From an uncultured Eubacteriales bacterium (GTDB lineage: Bacteria > Bacillota > Clostridia > Christensenellales > Borkfalkiaceae), in contig URHP01000040.1 of assembly GCA_900547645.1 (NCBI GenBank), forward strand, positions 1 through 13,642: a stretch of 13,642 nucleotides of DNA, given 5' to 3'. Shown here piece after piece: positions 5,890-13,642 of this stretch (positions are counted from its first letter, which is position 1; every line of letters starts with the position of its first letter). The notes under the pieces were generated by a model. That model had not been told where the DNA came from. It was given only the letters and a program-made list of their open reading frames with translations, and did no database searches. The position numbers and the translations under genes are program-made.

Positions 5890-8800
5890 ATGAAAAAGAA
5901 ACTGATGGTACTGTTATCTGCAATGTGCGCGCTGTGCCTTTCTGCGGGCATCTTCGCGGCATGCCAGCCTGCGGATCCGGGCAGCAGCGGGAACAACGGA
6001 GGGACTTCCGGCACGCCCAGCCAGCCCAATCCGCCCACGCAGCCGACGCAGCAGAGCGAGGTCACCTCTCTCACGTTCGGCGACGTGCGCGTTCAGCTTC
6101 TGTCCGATACGATCGTCCGCATCGAGCAGAAGGGGCCGGAGGGGTTTGAAGACAGACCCAGCTATATCGTCACCAACCGCACCGATTGGGAGCCGGTGGA
6201 ATATACGCAGGCTTCCGCGAACGGCGAGACGACGCTGAAGACGGCGAACTATATCGTACATATTCCGGACAGCGCTTCGGCGGAATCCGTCTATATCACG
6301 TCTGCCGAGGGCGACGCGCTCTACAATTACGGCGGCATGACGGATACCAACGTCTACCTTCCCAGCCCGTCCGACGAGCTGCAGAGCTGGTACTTTACGG
6401 ACAGCCCGCGCATCATTCCCTCCGAGTACGGCTATTCCGTCAACGAAGACGGCGGCATTCTGCAGGATTGGGATTTCGATAACGATGCGACGGACATCTT
6501 TGTCTTTTTGCCGCTCGGCGATTACGAACAGTTCGCCAATGACTATATCGACGTGACGGGGGAATCTGAGATGGTCTCCCTGCAGATGCTCGGCTTCTGG
6601 GATTCGCGCTGGTATGCGTACAGCGCCGAGACCGCGCTGCAGCAGATCAAGGATTATACCGACAGGGGATATTCCATCGACGTGCTCGTCATCGACACCG
6701 ACTGGCGCAATTCGGGCGCAACGGGCGGCGTCGGTTACGACATCAACACCGATCTGTTCCCCGACATGGCGGGATTTCTGGACGACTGCCATGACCTGGG
6801 CGTCAACGTCATCTTCAACGACCACCCCGAACCCGTGACGAGCGGCAACGGGCTGGACAAGGAAGAAGTCGCTTACCGCAACGAAAATCTCACGCTCATC
6901 CTCTCGCTCGGGCTCGACTATTGGTGGTACGACCGCAACTGGTCGGTCGCGCTCAACAGCTGCGATCCCGATATTTCCGTCTATGCGTTCGGAATGTATG
7001 CGTACAACTGGGTGACGCAGGAATATCTGGAGAGCATCACCGATCTCAACGAATATGCCGAACGCGCGCTCATCATGGGCAACGTGGACGGCTGTCTGCA
7101 CGGCAAGTGGAACTACGCTTCCGATCTTTCCGCGCACCGCTATACCATTCAGTGGACGGGCGACATCGGCTCCACGTCCGACGCGCTCGCCCAGGAAATT
7201 TACGCCGCCGTCTTCGGCGGGGCGGAAGTGGGCATTCCCTTCATGTCCTCGGACATCGGCGGTCATACGCAGGCGGTCACCGATGAAATGTACGTCCGCT
7301 GGTTCCAGTACGGCGCGCTCTCGTCCATCCTGCGCGTGCACTGCACGAAGGCTGACTATATCGGCGGGCAGGAAGGGCGCATGCCCTGGCTGTTCGGCGA
7401 CACGGCGGAAGAGGTCGCGCACGTCTATATGGATATGCGTTACCGTCTGCTGCCGCTGTACTACTGTCTGGCGCGCGACAACTATGAAAGCGGTCTGCCC
7501 GTCATGCAGCGGCTCGACATCGAGTATTCGCAGTATGTCGAGGCGTCCCGCAACGACGAATATCTGCTCGGCGACTATATCCTCGTGGCGCCCATTGCCG
7601 AAGCGACGCCCACCGCAATGGCGGACGATTCTCAGCTCACCCACACGGCGGACGGCGGCGAAGCGCCCGGGCTGGTGGCGGAGTACTACAACAACACGAC
7701 CTGGAGCGGCAATCCCGTCCGCACGCAGGTGGACGCCAATATCGGCTTCGACTGGGGCCCAAGCGGTCCCGCGGGGCTGGGCAGCGATAACTTCTCCATC
7801 ATATGGAGAGGAAACATTACGATCGGCGCGCAGCCCGCGCAGCTCATGTTCTTTGCGGACGATACCGTCATCGTCTATATCGACGGTGAAAAGGTCGTGG
7901 ACAGCAACGGGACTTACGACAACTATCTGAAGACGAGCAAAACGTACGAGGCGGGCACCACGCATTCGATCGAAGTGCAGTATGTGGAGGAAGGGGGGAA
8001 CGCCCATATCTACATGTACTATGTGGAGGCAAACGCCGCGCAGACGCAGTACAATTCCCGCACGGTGTTCATCCCCACCGGTACGTGGATCGACGTCTGG
8101 ACGGGCGAAACGTTCGTGGGACCGCGCACGGTCACCGTGTCGCACCCGCTCACGACTTCTCCCATCTTCGTGCGCGAGGGCGCGCTCATCGCGCTTGCGC
8201 CCAACATGGTGAACACGAGCGCGGAGACGTGGAGCGAACTCACGCTCGACGTGTATCCTTCCACCAATTTCGAAGCCGGCATCACGCTATATGAGGACGA
8301 TACGACTACGGTCGCCTATAAGCACGGCGAATATCGCAAGACGGACGTGACCATGACGTACGCCGGCAACAATACCATCCTCGTCAATATCGGGGCGGCG
8401 GTGGGCGAGTTCGAAGGGAACCGCGCCTTTACGGAGCGCACCTGGAACGTGCGTGTACACGTCTATGACGATTGGGGCAGCGTATCCGGCGTGCGCATCA
8501 ACGGCAGATACGTTTCCATCAAAGAGTTTGCAAAGTCCGCCGACGCGGAGCCGTTCGCCTTCTCGGGCGCGGCGGCAGACAGCGGCATCGCGGAGTTCTC
8601 GTTCACGGGCTCCGTCAAGGAAGCGTACGAGATCGAGATCATCTTCACCTCCACGCAGGAGACCGACGTCAACGAAGACTATGACGACACCGCGGTCGGC
8701 TTTACGCTGACGGCAGGCGAAGCGGGCGGTTCCGCAGACTTCGATGCGCTCGGCACGCTCGGCTGGACGGCGTACGGCGAAGGCAGTGCGGAATTCCCCG

Positions 8801-10371
8801 TCAACAAGGCGGGCGTTGCACCGCTCATCAATTACACGGGTTCCTACGATACGCCCTGGATCGTGGACAACAACTTCTTCAACAAGACGTATACCGACGG
8901 AAGCGGCACGCACACTTCTGCAAGCGCCATCGCTTCCCAGAAGGATTTCTCCATCGAACTCACCACCACGGGGCAGAAGGCGTATTACATACTGTATGTC
9001 GGCGGCAATCAGTGCACGGCAAAGATCACCGTCCGTGACCGCGCCGGAAACGTCAGCACGGAAATGTTCGGCAATATCGACGGCAGATTCCTGCGCCGTA
9101 TCGTGATCGAGGTCGAGGAAGGTCCCGTCAGCACGCTCTATATCACCTATTCGGCGCTTGCAAGCGAAACGGCGGGCACGGGAACGCCCACCTACCTTAC
9201 GCTGCTCGGAGGCTTTGTTTCGGAGACGCTTCCCGAAGTCGGGCAGCTGCCCGAGACCACCGCGGAAGCCGAGATCGTCTCCTCCGAGACGCCCGATGCC
9301 GTCGTCAACCTGAGCGACGCCGGGCGCGACCTTGGCGCCGAGACGCTCGACTGGGCGCAGTTCAGCGACAACGGCAACAACCCCGAGCGCCGTCTGTACG
9401 GCGAGGGCATCGACAGCGTCGTATTCGCAAGCGGCGCGGGCTTCGGCGATTATTCCGCAAGCATCATGTACAGCGACGGTTCCGCCAACGGCGCGCACAC
9501 GGGCACCCGCAACGGCACCTGCACCTCCGGCTATATCACGGCGAACTTTACCGTAACGCCCAACGTGCAGTATATCCGCCTGTATACGGGCACCTATCAG
9601 TCCGAAAACGTGGTGGAAGTGTATGACCAGAACGGCGAACTGCTCGCGCAGGCGCAGCCCTTCTCCGCAACTTCCGTTGCGGTGACGCGCGTCGTCACCA
9701 TTGCGGTGAGCGTGGAAGAGGAGGAGAGCATCATCGTCATCATCCGTTCGATGAACGCGGGCACCGGCGGCAACGTCTCGCTTGCGGCGGTCGCTTTGCT
9801 CGGACAGTACGCGGGCGAGAGCCCCGTCACGGCGGAAGCGACGCGGGAAGCGCTTCCTTCCGAGGTCGATCTGACCGAGCGCGGCTCTTCCGACTGGATG
9901 TATGTCGTGGGCAACGCTTCGAAAGAGGGCGGCACCGCGATCTCGGCGCTCACCTTCAGCTCCTATATCAACAACTATAACGATTACGCGGCGACGTTCT
10001 CCTACCTGAACGGCAGCACGCCCGCGACGGGTACGGACGGCAGAGAGTGCGACTTCGCGCGCTTCACCGTGACCGTGGACGAAGACACCGACTATATCGA
10101 ACTGTATGTCAGCGCGATGGACGGTGCGTCGGCGGGCGTCGTGATTCTGGACGAAGCGGGAAGAGCGGTGCTGCGCGCCGAACCCGTGACCTCGTCGAGC
10201 GGAAAGACGTGCGCCGTCATCCGCATCGCGGTCGACGCGGCGGAGGAAGAGACGCTCACCTTCATGTGCTATAAGGGCGGGAACGCGGGCGGCAAGTTCG
10301 GACTTGCCGCGATCGCGGTCGGCGAAGCGGCGCCTGCAACGGACGCGACGCAGGATGCAGATAACGCATAA
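5890..10371 (+). CDS. Surface lipoprotein: GH31 glycosidase with inserted PA14 domain and three C-terminal beta-sandwich modules
   Basis: 1493 aa. A lipoprotein signal peptide (KKK, a hydrophobic run, lipobox FAAC with Cys25) is followed by a Ser/Gly/Pro/Gln linker, so the enzyme is expected to be lipid-anchored outside the membrane. GH31 enzymes hydrolyse or transfer alpha-linked sugars with retention. The N-terminal beta-domain spans about 60-230 and the (beta/alpha)8 barrel starts near GFWDSRWYAYS (235). The likely nucleophile is Asp348 in WWYDRNW, and the likely acid/base is Asp425 in QWTGDIGS; MSSDIGGH (Asp455) is also family-typical. A PA14-like domain (about 594-716, GLVAEYYNN onward) interrupts the C-terminal beta-domain between LLGDYILVAPIAEA and RTVFIPTGTWIDVWTGE. 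Three modules follow at about 950-1110, 1138-1307 and 1325-1478. The nucleophile context differs from the usual WxDxNE, so the substrate is not predicted. The start ATG 5890 has GGAG 5 bases upstream. The gene lies opposite the AraC gene and 44 bp before a second lipoprotein. Confidence 0.92.
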   Translation: MKKKLMVLLSAMCALCLSAGIFAACQPADPGSSGNNGGTSGTPSQPNPPTQPTQQSEVTSLTFGDVRVQLLSDTIVRIEQKGPEGFEDRPSYIVTNRTDWEPVEYTQASANGETTLKTANYIVHIPDSASAESVYITSAEGDALYNYGGMTDTNVYLPSPSDELQSWYFTDSPRIIPSEYGYSVNEDGGILQDWDFDNDATDIFVFLPLGDYEQFANDYIDVTGESEMVSLQMLGFWDSRWYAYSAETALQQIKDYTDRGYSIDVLVIDTDWRNSGATGGVGYDINTDLFPDMAGFLDDCHDLGVNVIFNDHPEPVTSGNGLDKEEVAYRNENLTLILSLGLDYWWYDRNWSVALNSCDPDISVYAFGMYAYNWVTQEYLESITDLNEYAERALIMGNVDGCLHGKWNYASDLSAHRYTIQWTGDIGSTSDALAQEIYAAVFGGAEVGIPFMSSDIGGHTQAVTDEMYVRWFQYGALSSILRVHCTKADYIGGQEGRMPWLFGDTAEEVAHVYMDMRYRLLPLYYCLARDNYESGLPVMQRLDIEYSQYVEASRNDEYLLGDYILVAPIAEATPTAMADDSQLTHTADGGEAPGLVAEYYNNTTWSGNPVRTQVDANIGFDWGPSGPAGLGSDNFSIIWRGNITIGAQPAQLMFFADDTVIVYIDGEKVVDSNGTYDNYLKTSKTYEAGTTHSIEVQYVEEGGNAHIYMYYVEANAAQTQYNSRTVFIPTGTWIDVWTGETFVGPRTVTVSHPLTTSPIFVREGALIALAPNMVNTSAETWSELTLDVYPSTNFEAGITLYEDDTTTVAYKHGEYRKTDVTMTYAGNNTILVNIGAAVGEFEGNRAFTERTWNVRVHVYDDWGSVSGVRINGRYVSIKEFAKSADAEPFAFSGAAADSGIAEFSFTGSVKEAYEIEIIFTSTQETDVNEDYDDTAVGFTLTAGEAGGSADFDALGTLGWTAYGEGSAEFPVNKAGVAPLINYTGSYDTPWIVDNNFFNKTYTDGSGTHTSASAIASQKDFSIELTTTGQKAYYILYVGGNQCTAKITVRDRAGNVSTEMFGNIDGRFLRRIVIEVEEGPVSTLYITYSALASETAGTGTPTYLTLLGGFVSETLPEVGQLPETTAEAEIVSSETPDAVVNLSDAGRDLGAETLDWAQFSDNGNNPERRLYGEGIDSVVFASGAGFGDYSASIMYSDGSANGAHTGTRNGTCTSGYITANFTVTPNVQYIRLYTGTYQSENVVEVYDQNGELLAQAQPFSATSVAVTRVVTIAVSVEEEESIIVIIRSMNAGTGGNVSLAAVALLGQYAGESPVTAEATREALPSEVDLTERGSSDWMYVVGNASKEGGTAISALTFSSYINNYNDYAATFSYLNGSTPATGTDGRECDFARFTVTVDEDTDYIELYVSAMDGASAGVVILDEAGRAVLRAEPVTSSSGKTCAVIRIAVDAAEEETLTFMCYKGGNAGGKFGLAAIAVGEAAPATDATQDADNA

Positions 10372-10386
10372 CGGTCCGATGACCGT
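10371..10386 (+). other. Small intergenic hairpin after the GH31 stop codon
   Basis: ACGGTC-cgat-GACCGT is a 6-bp stem overlapping the last base of the stop codon. No T-run follows, so it is not a convincing terminator. It could be a 3'-end stabiliser or an internal processing point that sets different levels of the two proteins. It may also be chance. Confidence 0.3.
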
Positions 10387-10394
10387 AAATCTAT

Positions 10395-10406
10395 AAGGAG
10401 AGAGGG
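10395..10406 (+). promoter_or_regulatory. Ribosome binding region of the BIG2 lipoprotein gene
   Basis: A purine-rich stretch AAGGAGAGAGGG precedes ATG 10416. AAGGAG ends 15 bases before the start, longer than ideal; the following GAGGG ends 9 bases before it and is the more plausible pairing. The start is also supported by the signal peptide that follows at once. Confidence 0.6.
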
Positions 10407-10415
10407 AAAAATCGT

Positions 10416-13400
10416 ATGAAGATCAGAAAGTATCTGCTCAGCGTGCTCATGCTCGTCATGTGCGTTGCGTTCTCCGTGGGACTGGCGGCATGCCAGGACA
10501 AAGCTCTTACCTATGAACTCAACAAGACGAGCCTCACGCTGGAAGTGGGGGAGACCGATCAGCTCACCGTCTCGGTGACGCCCGAACAGGAGACCGATCC
10601 CGCATTTGCTTCGGACAACGAAGCGGTCGCAACGGTCAGCGACAGCGGACTTGTCACCGCCGTTGCAGAGGGCAGCGCCACGATCACGGTCACGGTGGAC
10701 GGTCAGACGCTCACCTGCGCCGTGACCGTCACGGAAAAGACGCTTCCGCCCATCGGCGAAGAGTACGTTCTCAATAAGACGCGCATGGAACTTGTCGAGG
10801 GCGCGACGGACCGGCTCACCGTGTTCGTCAATTCCGACAAGGAGATCACGCCGGAATTTACTTCCGCCGATCCATCGATCGCTTCGGTCGCTGCGGACGG
10901 CACCGTTACGGCGGTCAAGGCGGGCAATACGACGATCACGGTCATGGCGGACGGCAAGGAGCTCACCTGTGAAGTCATCGTTTCGGCAAAGCCCGTCGAT
11001 TATACCTATGCGATCAGTGAGGAGACGCTCGCGCTCGACCTCGGAGACAGGCAGCAGCTCAGCATCCTGATCACGCCCACGCCCGACGTCGCTCCCACGG
11101 TGGTATGGGAGACCACGGATGCGCGCGTTGCGTCCGTCGATCCCGCGGGCAACGTCACGGCGGTAGGGGAAGGCAGCGCCACGATCACGGCGACGGTCGC
11201 AGGGGAAAAGTTTACCTGCGCGGTCACGGTCTCTTCCGCAATTGAAGCGGAGGCAGCCGCTGTCACCGACATTGCCGGGAAGATGATCGATCTGAACGCG
11301 GGCACTTCCGAATACGGCAACCTGTATTGGGAGCACTATTATTACGACGACGGCGTGACGGCGGACAAGAAGACGGACGGCGCGGACTATATTCCCGAAG
11401 ATGAAAACGGCGCGTATCTGCTCGCCAACGGCTTTGCGGATTACAAGGCGTCGCTCTATTGGGCGGCGGCGGAGCGCCACTATAATGTGCGCACGGGCGT
11501 GCATTCGCTGCCCGGCACCACGGCTCCCGTTTCGGTCATCGTCAAAGTCGATCAGAACGTGAAAGCGATCCGCGTCTATACGGGCGCATGGAACGCGACC
11601 AACACGACGGCGCTGTATTATAACGGCGTTGCCGTCTCCGCGGCGGCGTCCTTTGCAACGGGCGACGATCCCCTTGCAAGGCTCGTCGAATTCCCCGTCA
11701 GCTACACGGGGACGGGCACGATCGAGCTGGAAGTGCGCATCACGCCTTCGAACGTGATCGGACAGGGCAACTGCTCGCTGTCGGCGATCGCGGTCATGGG
11801 CGGCGCGCCCGCGTCTGCCGCGCCTTCGACTTCGGTCACGGCTACGCCCGGCGTGGCGATCGTGAGCGGTACGCAGGTCGATCTGACGCAGGTCGGCAAC
11901 CTCGACTGGCTGTACACGGGCAGCTCCGATAACACCGCCAGGACCAAGGCGGGCGGCACGAATATCATTGCGGACAGCTTTACGGCACAGACCACCCGCG
12001 ACGGCGGCTACCGTGCTTCCTTCAGCTGGACGGACGAAGAGAGCGGCGCGCAGCCCGCGTCTTCGGAGACGGGCACCCGCTTCAGCACGGGCTGTCTGAG
12101 CATCGACGTGAACGTCGATCAGTTCACGCAGGAAGTCACCCTGTACCTGGGCATGTTCGACGGAACGGCATACATGGGCGTTCTCGATTCGGACGGCAAT
12201 CTGATCTACAACGGCGAAGTGCTCGTATCCCCTGCGGGCGAATCGGCGAACTGCGCCGTCACGTTTGACGTTGCGGCGGCGGAAAAGGATACGCTCACGT
12301 TCGTCATCTATAAGATCGGCAACAACTGCTCGCTTGCGGCGGTCGCCGTCAGCGGATACGGCTATCAGCTCAGCCGCACGTCGGCAGAGATCAAGGACAA
12401 CGAGACGCTGCAGCTCACCGTCACCCGCACGGACGGCGAGGAAGTGACGGGCACGATCTCCTGGGATTCGACCAATAAGGCGGCTGCGACCGTCAACGGG
12501 CAGGGGCTTGTGACGGCAGTTGCCGCGGGCGAGACGACCATCACCGCTACGGTGGACGGCGTGGAACTCTCCTGCAGACTGACGGTCGTCAGCTCCGCGA
12601 TCGAATATGAGTATGCGCTCAATGAGACCGATCTCGAGCTCACGCTCGGGCAGAGCGTCGGCCTCAAGGTCACCATTACGCCCGAACCTGCCGTCATGCC
12701 TTCCGTCACATGGCGCACGGACGACGATACGATCGTCACGGTCGATCAGAGCGGCAAGGTGACTGCAGTCGGATTGCAGGGCGGCACGACAAAGGTCTAC
12801 GCCAAGATCGACGGCGTCGAACAGGAACTTTCCTGCGAAGTGACGGTCGCCGCGTCTCCCGTCACCGCAACGGCGGGGACTCCTGCAGACGTGATGGGCG
12901 CAGGCGTCGACCTCAATGCGGGCAGCGAGACGTACGGCAATCTGTATTGGGAACATTACTATTATGACGGCGCCGTCAAGGCGGACAAAAAGTCGTCGGA
13001 TGCTTCGTACATTGCCGAAGAGACCAACGGTGTATACGCGCTGAAAAACGGCTTTGCGGATTATAAGGCGTCGCTCTATTGGGCGGCGACGGAGCGCCAC
13101 TACAACGTGCGCACGGGCGTGCATTCGCTGCCCGGAACGGAGACGCCCGTCTCCATGACGATCCGGGTGACAAAGGACGTCAAGGTCATCCGTGTTTACA
13201 CGGGCGCATGGAAGGCGACGAATACCACGGCTCTCTATTATAACGGGATTGCCGTTGCGGTGGCGGATTCCTTTACGGCAGGAACGGACAGCGCTTCGCG
13301 CATGGTTGAGTTTACGATCGACTATGACGGCAGCGATGCGCTTGCGCTGGAACTGCGGATCACGCCTTCGCAATTGGACGGCGGCAACAACATGCTCGTT

Positions 13401-13642
13401 GCGGTCGTACTTCTCGGCGGCGAACCTGTGACGAGCACCGCAACGACGTCCGTTGATTTCAAAGGCGCAAACGAATATACGGGCAGCGGCAACGATCCGC
13501 AGACGATCTTCGATCTGACGCAGGAAGGCACGCTCGACTGGTATTATGCAAGCTATGACAAGATCCCCGATGAAAAGAACGGCGGGAACAGCATTGTCTC
13601 CGATTCGCTTACTGTAGACGGAACGGGGTATGATTGGGCATA
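10416..13642 (+). CDS. Modular surface lipoprotein with BIG2 Ig-like domains and glycan-binding-like modules, cut by the right edge
   Basis: The frame is open from ATG 10416 to the edge (1075 codons, no stop). A signal peptide ends in lipobox LAAC with Cys26. Visible order: BIG2 domains at about 33-107, 117-191 and 198-274; module A at 291-463; module B at 488-649; BIG2 at 650-726 and 733-812; a second module A at 831-1002; and the start of a second module B from 1032. Each BIG2 domain has the family pattern, for example SGLVTAVAEGSATITVTVDG and a closing TC.VTV strand. Modules A and B begin (V/I)DL, contain a W/Y-rich strand and end with a GN.SL.A.AV.GG-like strand, resembling the C-terminal modules of the preceding GH31 protein. 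BIG2 domains usually form stalks or adhesive surfaces outside the cell, so this is probably a cell-surface glycan-binding partner co-transcribed with the glycosidase. No catalytic motif is visible in the part present; the missing C-terminus could hold one. Confidence 0.88.
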   Translation, partial: MKIRKYLLSVLMLVMCVAFSVGLAACQDKALTYELNKTSLTLEVGETDQLTVSVTPEQETDPAFASDNEAVATVSDSGLVTAVAEGSATITVTVDGQTLTCAVTVTEKTLPPIGEEYVLNKTRMELVEGATDRLTVFVNSDKEITPEFTSADPSIASVAADGTVTAVKAGNTTITVMADGKELTCEVIVSAKPVDYTYAISEETLALDLGDRQQLSILITPTPDVAPTVVWETTDARVASVDPAGNVTAVGEGSATITATVAGEKFTCAVTVSSAIEAEAAAVTDIAGKMIDLNAGTSEYGNLYWEHYYYDDGVTADKKTDGADYIPEDENGAYLLANGFADYKASLYWAAAERHYNVRTGVHSLPGTTAPVSVIVKVDQNVKAIRVYTGAWNATNTTALYYNGVAVSAAASFATGDDPLARLVEFPVSYTGTGTIELEVRITPSNVIGQGNCSLSAIAVMGGAPASAAPSTSVTATPGVAIVSGTQVDLTQVGNLDWLYTGSSDNTARTKAGGTNIIADSFTAQTTRDGGYRASFSWTDEESGAQPASSETGTRFSTGCLSIDVNVDQFTQEVTLYLGMFDGTAYMGVLDSDGNLIYNGEVLVSPAGESANCAVTFDVAAAEKDTLTFVIYKIGNNCSLAAVAVSGYGYQLSRTSAEIKDNETLQLTVTRTDGEEVTGTISWDSTNKAAATVNGQGLVTAVAAGETTITATVDGVELSCRLTVVSSAIEYEYALNETDLELTLGQSVGLKVTITPEPAVMPSVTWRTDDDTIVTVDQSGKVTAVGLQGGTTKVYAKIDGVEQELSCEVTVAASPVTATAGTPADVMGAGVDLNAGSETYGNLYWEHYYYDGAVKADKKSSDASYIAEETNGVYALKNGFADYKASLYWAATERHYNVRTGVHSLPGTETPVSMTIRVTKDVKVIRVYTGAWKATNTTALYYNGIAVAVADSFTAGTDSASRMVEFTIDYDGSDALALELRITPSQLDGGNNMLVAVVLLGGEPVTSTATTSVDFKGANEYTGSGNDPQTIFDLTQEGTLDWYYASYDKIPDEKNGGNSIVSDSLTVDGTGYDWA
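11286..11804 (+). repeat. Module A, first copy (intragenic repeat)
   Basis: Encodes residues 291-463 of the BIG2 lipoprotein. The DNA from 11427 to 11515 matches 13047-13135 at 85 of 89 positions, with a constant offset of 1620 bases for the aligned part of the module. Shared protein landmarks are YGNLYWEHYYY, NGFADYKASLYWAA, ERHYNVRTGVHSLPGT and IRVYTGAW. Confidence 0.9.
12906..13421 (+). repeat. Module A, second copy (intragenic repeat)
   Basis: Encodes residues 831-1002 and pairs with the copy at 11286-11804. The conserved core is nearly identical in DNA, while the linking and C-terminal strands have diverged, as expected for an older duplication under selection on the core. It is again followed by a module B start (13509 onward), so the duplicated unit is BIG2-A-B. 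Confidence 0.9.

Noticed and set aside
5914..8145. 743-codon open frame on the minus strand
   Set aside because: Antisense to the GH31 catalytic region, whose motifs are clear. Low-complexity R/V/H-rich translation with no recognisable domain.
8287..9498. 403-codon open frame on the minus strand
   Set aside because: Antisense to the GH31 C-terminal modules, with the same compositional explanation.
10372..10415. Transcription terminator between the two lipoprotein genes
   Set aside because: The only hairpin has 6 bp and no T-run, and the 44-bp gap holds a purine-rich ribosome binding region but no promoter that I can see.
10269..13373. 1034-codon open frame on the minus strand
   Set aside because: It lies antisense to the BIG2 lipoprotein gene and the end of the GH31 gene. 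It is rich in Arg, has no family motif and repeats where the sense modules repeat. It is explained by GC-rich codon bias keeping the opposite frame open.
1..13642. CRISPR array, insertion sequence or prophage
   Set aside because: No regularly spaced short repeats, transposase or integrase motifs, or terminal inverted repeats were found; the repeats seen are intragenic protein modules or short regulatory repeats.

Overview
The window looks like a chromosomal segment of a moderately GC-rich Gram-positive bacterium of the Firmicutes/Clostridia type. Supporting signs are AGGAGG-like ribosome binding sites on most genes, a TTG start, consensus sigma-A promoters, a tRNA gene with an encoded CCA end, an XRE regulator fused to membrane segments, and two large signal-peptidase-II lipoproteins carrying Ig-like (BIG2) and carbohydrate-binding-like modules. 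A gut-associated uncultured Clostridia lineage (Christensenellales-like) is my guess from the style of the genes, not a demonstrated assignment.

Left part (1-3800): the tail of an unrecognised gene runs in from the left edge. A minus-strand tRNA-Leu(TAA) follows, with a consensus extended -10 promoter and a hairpin terminator. Next is a plus-strand XRE regulator with four predicted membrane helices, which carries a 1-base frameshift inside the HTH domain; a tandem 21-bp repeat sits just upstream of its promoter. Converging on it from the minus strand is an isolated EF-G-like translational GTPase (683 aa), with a 17-bp perfect stem-loop between the two.

Middle part (3570-5890): a ribokinase (PfkB family) is transcribed rightwards from its own promoter, divergent from the EF-G-like gene. 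It converges on an AraC-family regulator, and a perfect 44-nt palindrome between them probably terminates transcription from both sides. The AraC gene is divergent from the next transcription unit. The 205-bp gap between them holds a good AraC promoter, a repeated 9-mer that may be an operator, and a structured leader in front of the next gene.

Right part (5890-13642): an apparent two-gene unit fills more than half the window. The first gene encodes a 1493-aa lipoprotein: a GH31 glycosidase with a PA14 domain inserted in its C-terminal beta-domain and three C-terminal beta-sandwich-like modules. The second, 44 bp downstream and cut by the right edge (at least 1075 aa), encodes a lipoprotein of BIG2 domains alternating with modules that resemble those at the end of the glycosidase. 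The inferred picture is an AraC-controlled, surface-anchored glycan-handling pair: an enzyme and a stalk-like companion that share the same putative binding modules. This is the most interesting part of the window. No transporter gene is visible; it could lie to the right of the edge.
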